64,000 nt of DNA from Lineus longissimus. Taxonomy: Eukaryota > Nemertea > Pilidiophora > Heteronemertea > Lineidae. This document shows, in pieces, positions 59,385 to 64,000 of the stretch (positions are counted from its first letter, which is position 1; each line of letters opens with the position of its first letter). Position numbers and translations under genes: made by a program. The notes beneath the pieces are model-generated. The model had not been told where the DNA came from and did not search any database. It saw nothing but the letters and a program-made list of their open reading frames with translations. The stretch spans positions 2,046,001 to 2,110,000 of the forward strand of contig NC_088314.1 in assembly GCF_910592395.1 (NCBI RefSeq), written 5' to 3'.

Positions 59385-62081
59385 GCTGATGAATACAGTC
59401 CTTCAGGAGGAAACTGTTCACTTGGTATGAACATATTCAGTGGAAAAACACTAATAACACTGAAGTACAATAGCAAAATGTTAGTTTTATTTAAAAGCCA
59501 ACAAAAAGAATGAATTCTATAATATCACTTATAGAATGCGGTTATTAGATATATGTGGGTAGCATATATCACAATCATTTCCTCAAGAGATGTCGGTGCG
59601 TGGTATCCAACCTAAACTACTTTCTGCTACTACGTTTGGTCAAGCAGGTTTAATACACGATCCTATTAACTTAATCGGTTGTAAGCTATTTAACAAATTC
59701 CTCATTCACTTTATCTACAACGCACCGTCCTATACTCCAATAGCGCCCTCTTTGAGGTGAGGACTAAACGTCCTCTGCCTCCCCCGAAAGTTTACACATG
59801 AGAGAGCTGAAATTCTAACTATCTTAGCTAGATTTAAACTAGGACTGTCACACATTCTACAACTACAGGTGTTTCTGCTAACTATTGCAATTCTTACTTT
59901 CAAGCACCTTGTCAATTTATACATGTCTCTTGTATTTATTTAATCCTCTGGTATTATAATACTACGAGTCGGTTTCAAGTTAATTTGAAATAATGTTTGA
60001 ATAAATTGGTTACATGTAAAATAGGACCTTGCCCAGGCCAGCTTGCCACCCCCATGACGATGGCGCGTGATTAAACATGAAACTGTTGCAAGAAACTAAC
60101 ATAACTTATGATTAATTAATCATTAAATATATTACTTCATAGCCTAAGTGCTTAAAATAAGTAGCACAAACATACATAGGTGGTAGCCAACCAGAATTCA
60201 TTTCCTAATTCGACACTTATGTCCGTATAAATGTAAAAAAGTAAAAATAAAATTTCAACAAGATTGACATACATTGTCTGAGAGGTTACAGTGATCTCCA
60301 CAAGCCATTTTTAGCGGGGACGCAAACTGCGAGAAAATGTTCCATCCTCCAAAATCTCAAATTCTTAACACTTTGTCCAAGTCGAGAACAGAGAGAAGTA
60401 CAACTGTGGTCTTCACATTGTTCTGTATCTAATGTACTCGGACCGTTATAAGACGCTGAACAGTTAGATATGTTCAAAACAGTTGATTATCAACTGTAAA
60501 CACATACTGCTAGCTCTCAAGACAATCAACTGTGAGTTATAAACACACCACACAAAAGTTGGAAACATTTTTTGGCAGAGCTTTAATTTGATTATGCCCT
60601 GCTTAAAATAACCATGCAGGAAGCCACTGATCAAGGGTCTTGTCTTGTCATCACTTCTAACCTACTCTAATACTTTTAAGTACTAATCTAACATAAAATT
60701 CATACAAGACATTTTTTTTTAATACATCGAGATCCTTTGGGCCTCACTGAGAACAATCCAATTTATGTTCTTAATTGGCAAAATGGAACACTTTCTGGTG
60801 TCGGCTTTGACAAAATGTAGACAAATAAAAAACAAATTCAACTATTTTTCTTTTGCATAGAGACTAGTAAAGGAAAAAACTTCATATTAAGTACACTAAA
60901 TGAATGCATGCACTGCCACGAATCCCCGAATTAGGGTCTTACTGTGACCGCTGTCTGCCGCGTTAATCCATATCTCATTAAACAATACAATTTGAGGTAT
61001 AAACCAAGTATTTTTAACATGGTGTATAAATTCTTAACTGCTTTGAGTCAACCCTTCAAGCACTAGGGCCCATTCCTGTCAATTATATCAAGGACTTAGC
61101 TCAATACATCTGTATTCAGATAACATAACTTTTCCAATGGAGCCACGACTTTTCTAGCCAAAAATCTAACTCGCAACTTTGCTTACAGTCCTTCAATGGC
61201 TCACCCAAAAGAATACAAAACGTCAGATAGCACAGACAAGATTAAAGATTAAATAATTATATTACCAGCATAAAGTCATATCCAATGTTTAAGAAGAATT
61301 TTTGAAAATCACATTTTAATAACTCTTGACTTACCATTCCGAGATAAACAAACAATTCAAATGTAACGAGTGTTTGTGTTAAAAAAAAAGACACCCACTA
61401 AGGGTTTAATAATTAGCCAATAACATGACTTAACAACACACCTCCAGATTTTTTTGACATTTTGCTATTTTTATGCCGCCATGCTATAAATCTATACGTC
61501 TGACCCAAAGTGGGTGAAATATAGTTCCATCATAAAAAATGTAATTTTTATTCTCGTTATCATGGAGCGTTCTACGACGACATTGGAATTTTTATCTCAA
61601 CATGATAATACGTCCGAATCTTTGCATATATAAGTAATGAATGCAGCATAAGGAAAGCATAGCAGCGTAATAACTAGGTCAAACTTGAAGGACCGGTTGG
61701 GATACATGCCAAATCATCACAGCGAGAGCCAAAAATATCCCACCAGGACACTTTTTCACAACATTCTGGCTTAACTGTTCAGAGAATTCATCTGTAACTT
61801 TCTTTGGAATCCTCATCCTTCAAGTTTGCCTGTTGAATGGGGATGGCTACAGTCATGGAGGGTGGTACCCAGGCCCATCGCCAGATCTTTAACGGGTTCT
61901 TATTCAATTCTGTTTACTTTTGATCAAATAAAAAGCACGTTAACATGTTTCATTGCATGATGTGGTATTTTATTTTGAATAGCCACAAAAGTGGTATTCT
62001 TCATGAGTGTCCAACCAGACCATATAGAACCCTGACAGCAATGGACCTGTCCTTTGTTGGGAATGGCATATTCTCAGCTTA
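59385..62081. other. AT-rich non-coding stretch beside the filamin 3' end
   Basis: No coding signal. A minus-strand AATAAA near 61968-61973 fits the end of the filamin mRNA, about 110 bp past its stop. The remainder shows no repeat that I could see. Confidence 0.5.
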
Positions 62082-62800
62082 TTAGACGGTGATGGCGTAT
62101 GGACTCCCAGGGACGTGGTCGTCGCCCCACTTTACGATGAGGAGATAGTCGCCCCGCTCCTTCAGAAGGTAGTCGACCTTGTACTGTTGGCGACCTTGAT
62201 GTTTGATGCAGATCTCTTCGCACAGCTTGCTGCCAGGGCCGAGGATACCAACCATGAGTACATTGGTGCCTGGAGATGGTAGAAAAGAATTTCAACTGAG
62301 ATCTTTAGAGAGAGTGTTCCTGTACAGATGCAGTGGATCTGGTCAAACTGACAATCAGCAGACAAAACTTCATTGAGTCATATCTAAAACTATTTTTACT
62401 TACTAAATGAAAACTGATGTCAGGTGCAAAGGAACAAAACTCTCTAGAGTTTTCAAAACCTATTGACATGACCATTCATTGGAAAGCTCTCAGTATCCAC
62501 CCTACGATGGTACCATTTGTGGTACCATTTGAAGAAAAATTTTTCATGAGTTTTTTTCTCAAATCGCCTGAATTTGTGAAGAGTGAATGCACTCACCTGC
62601 ATCTTTGGTGTCAACTGTGAACTGTGCCTGCTGTTTGACGAACGCCTTCTTTAGACCAAGACCCTTACAGATGACCTTACTCGCATCAGCGTCGGGTGTC
62701 CTAAATAAGTGGGCGATCTTTGATTCTGAAGCAGACTTGGCTTCCGTGTTGACGACAAACTGGGCTTGTTCGACTACACCCTGGTTGGCCTTGCCGGTTC
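62082..62800 (-). CDS. Filamin, C-terminal two exons (hinge 2 and last Ig repeat)
   Basis: Exon 62800-62597 and terminal exon 62269-62082 share phase 1 and end in TAA. Filamins are large actin-crosslinking proteins; the last Ig repeat makes the dimer. The sequence DADASKVICKGLGLKKAF, then QFTVDTKDAG, CEEICIKHQG, YLLKERGDY and VKWGDDHVPGSPY follows the last repeat of vertebrate filamin A almost block by block. Before it lies a short piece, EQAQFVVNTEA, equal to the start of the previous Ig repeat, which then passes straight into the hinge without the rest of that domain. The gene continues beyond the right edge on the minus strand; which of several filamins it is cannot be told. Confidence 0.93.
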
Positions 62801-64000
62801 CTGAAAATAACAAATAATATTATAGATGAAGCATGGTACACATATGAGTCATAATTATCAGCAATTGATGCAGTATTCAAATTGTGATTATAGATGCAAG
62901 GGAAATTCTGATAATTATTTCCATTTCAGAAATATTTGGCAACTCCATCTTACCCACTGTAAATGATCTGCATAAACTTCAGAGTAATTTCCACAATCCA
63001 TCATCACATTATCTGTATCTGTCCCATTAGTAAACAGAAACAGAAGATGAAGAAGACGGCACAAATAAACAGCTGATGAAAGAATCTTCAACCAACAGAA
63101 ACACAAGATTCTTCCTCTCACAGAGTCCTTCGGAAACGCCTCCTGAACCAAATCAATGAAAATACTAAAAAAATCCTTCGAATTATCAATACCACCCAAA
63201 CATGTTATCAGCCATGAGAATAAAATCAACCTTTCTTCCTCAAAATACCAACAAAAACCTTTACGGAAACCACATGATTCCTCCAAACATGCAGAATGCT
63301 GAGATTACGAAACATACCAAAGAAGATGATTGATCCACCAACTTTGACCCCTTTGTAAAATAAAATCAAATGTCAAACGCTTCAATATTAAGCAAATTAA
63401 AGAACTTAAGAACTTATCTATCAGCAGCTTTACATCCCAAAATGAAATTATCAGTTTCGAAAACATCTCGTTTTGGTCCGGCTTTTTTAAATGTTATACA
63501 TCTCCTTTCAACTCAACCACTGAGCTGGCTCTCTTAACCTCCGTAGTCAGGTATAAAGCCTACAGATCAATGAGTAGGCCTAGTATAAGAACACATCAGA
63601 ATGTACTGAAATATGAACGGTCCTCAAACCTCAAAAAGAGAAATACGCATGCAGAGAAAAGACCGATTCCAAAACCAGACCGGAGGATGCAAGATGGATA
63701 ATCTTACGGAGTAGTTTCTTTGGATTGAACCAAGATTTGTTGCCTAGAATGGTGTGATAGATGGAAAAAGATGTTGGTTTGCCAAATTTGTGGAGGTGGC
63801 GGGTGGAGGGGACTAGAAGTAGAAACAAGGGTGCTATTGAAACGCAGGTTTATTTCAATCACCAAGATAGGACTTCGAAATCGATGAGCAGAACATAAGA
63901 CTGGCTGAGATGGGATAGATCTCCTTTAGAAACTGCAGAATCGTAGTTTTAAAGTATGAGGAAAATGTTCCTTTCATTAAAAGAGGGAGTAGGGAGGACA
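62801..64000. other. Probable filamin intron; no exon recognised
   Basis: A minus-strand frame 62915-63286 is open but hydrophobic and without filamin motifs. No further exon was found before the window ends. Confidence 0.4.

Overview
The window is animal nuclear DNA: genes split into short exons with GT-AG introns, no operons, low gene density, and many small transposon relics and tandem repeats. The proteins (PACC1-, RTCB-, DALRD3-, filamin- and neprilysin-like) are close to vertebrate counterparts but the compact repeats and frequent TACATGTA-like words suggest a marine invertebrate (cephalochordate, ambulacrarian or lophotrochozoan; I cannot decide which). No bacterial features, CRISPR arrays or RNA genes were recognised. 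All gene models were built by hand from splice signals, frame continuity and remembered family motifs; exon phases were checked by arithmetic.

Layout. 0.1-4.35 kb: plus-strand M13 (neprilysin/ECE) family gene, ten phase-consistent exons to the stop, with all zinc ligands replaced. 5.9-23.8 kb: minus-strand PACC1 (TMEM206) proton-activated chloride channel, five exons joining to exactly 460 codons, with a 15.5 kb first intron. That intron carries a Ty3/gypsy reverse-transcriptase relic (an inverted sister copy lies just beyond the gene's 3' end), an isolated fasciclin-domain exon, a 14-copy ~70 bp satellite and a young non-autonomous LTR retrotransposon with two 658 bp LTRs in which I saw no differences. 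23.8-30.7 kb: no supported gene. 30.7-40.8 kb: minus-strand secreted protein with two von Willebrand A domains, each built from four exons with the same phase pattern; its introns hold a hAT-like MITE, a 49 bp minisatellite and strong hairpins. 42.7-43.4 kb: plus-strand four-transmembrane protein.

45.6-54.5 kb: two tRNA-metabolism genes head to head, RTCB (minus, ten exons, 505 codons) and DALRD3 (plus, eight exons, 566 codons), only 634 bp between start codons. RTCB carries one GC-AG intron and, in intron 5, a 945 bp DNA transposon with 27 bp perfect inverted ends. The pair is flanked on both sides by arrays of one ~69 bp repeat family whose units reverse orientation inside each array. 56.9-57.5 kb: palindrome-rich ~55 bp tandem repeats with a 218 bp higher-order period. 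59.0-59.4 kb: TTAA-flanked MITE. 62.1-62.8 kb: last two exons of a filamin, minus strand. The rest is unassigned.

Most interesting: the zinc-less M13 protein, the complete small LTR element with a tRNA-Ile-type primer site, the repeated four-exon VWA module, and the divergent RTCB/DALRD3 pair, whose human counterparts both act on tRNA-Arg(UCU).
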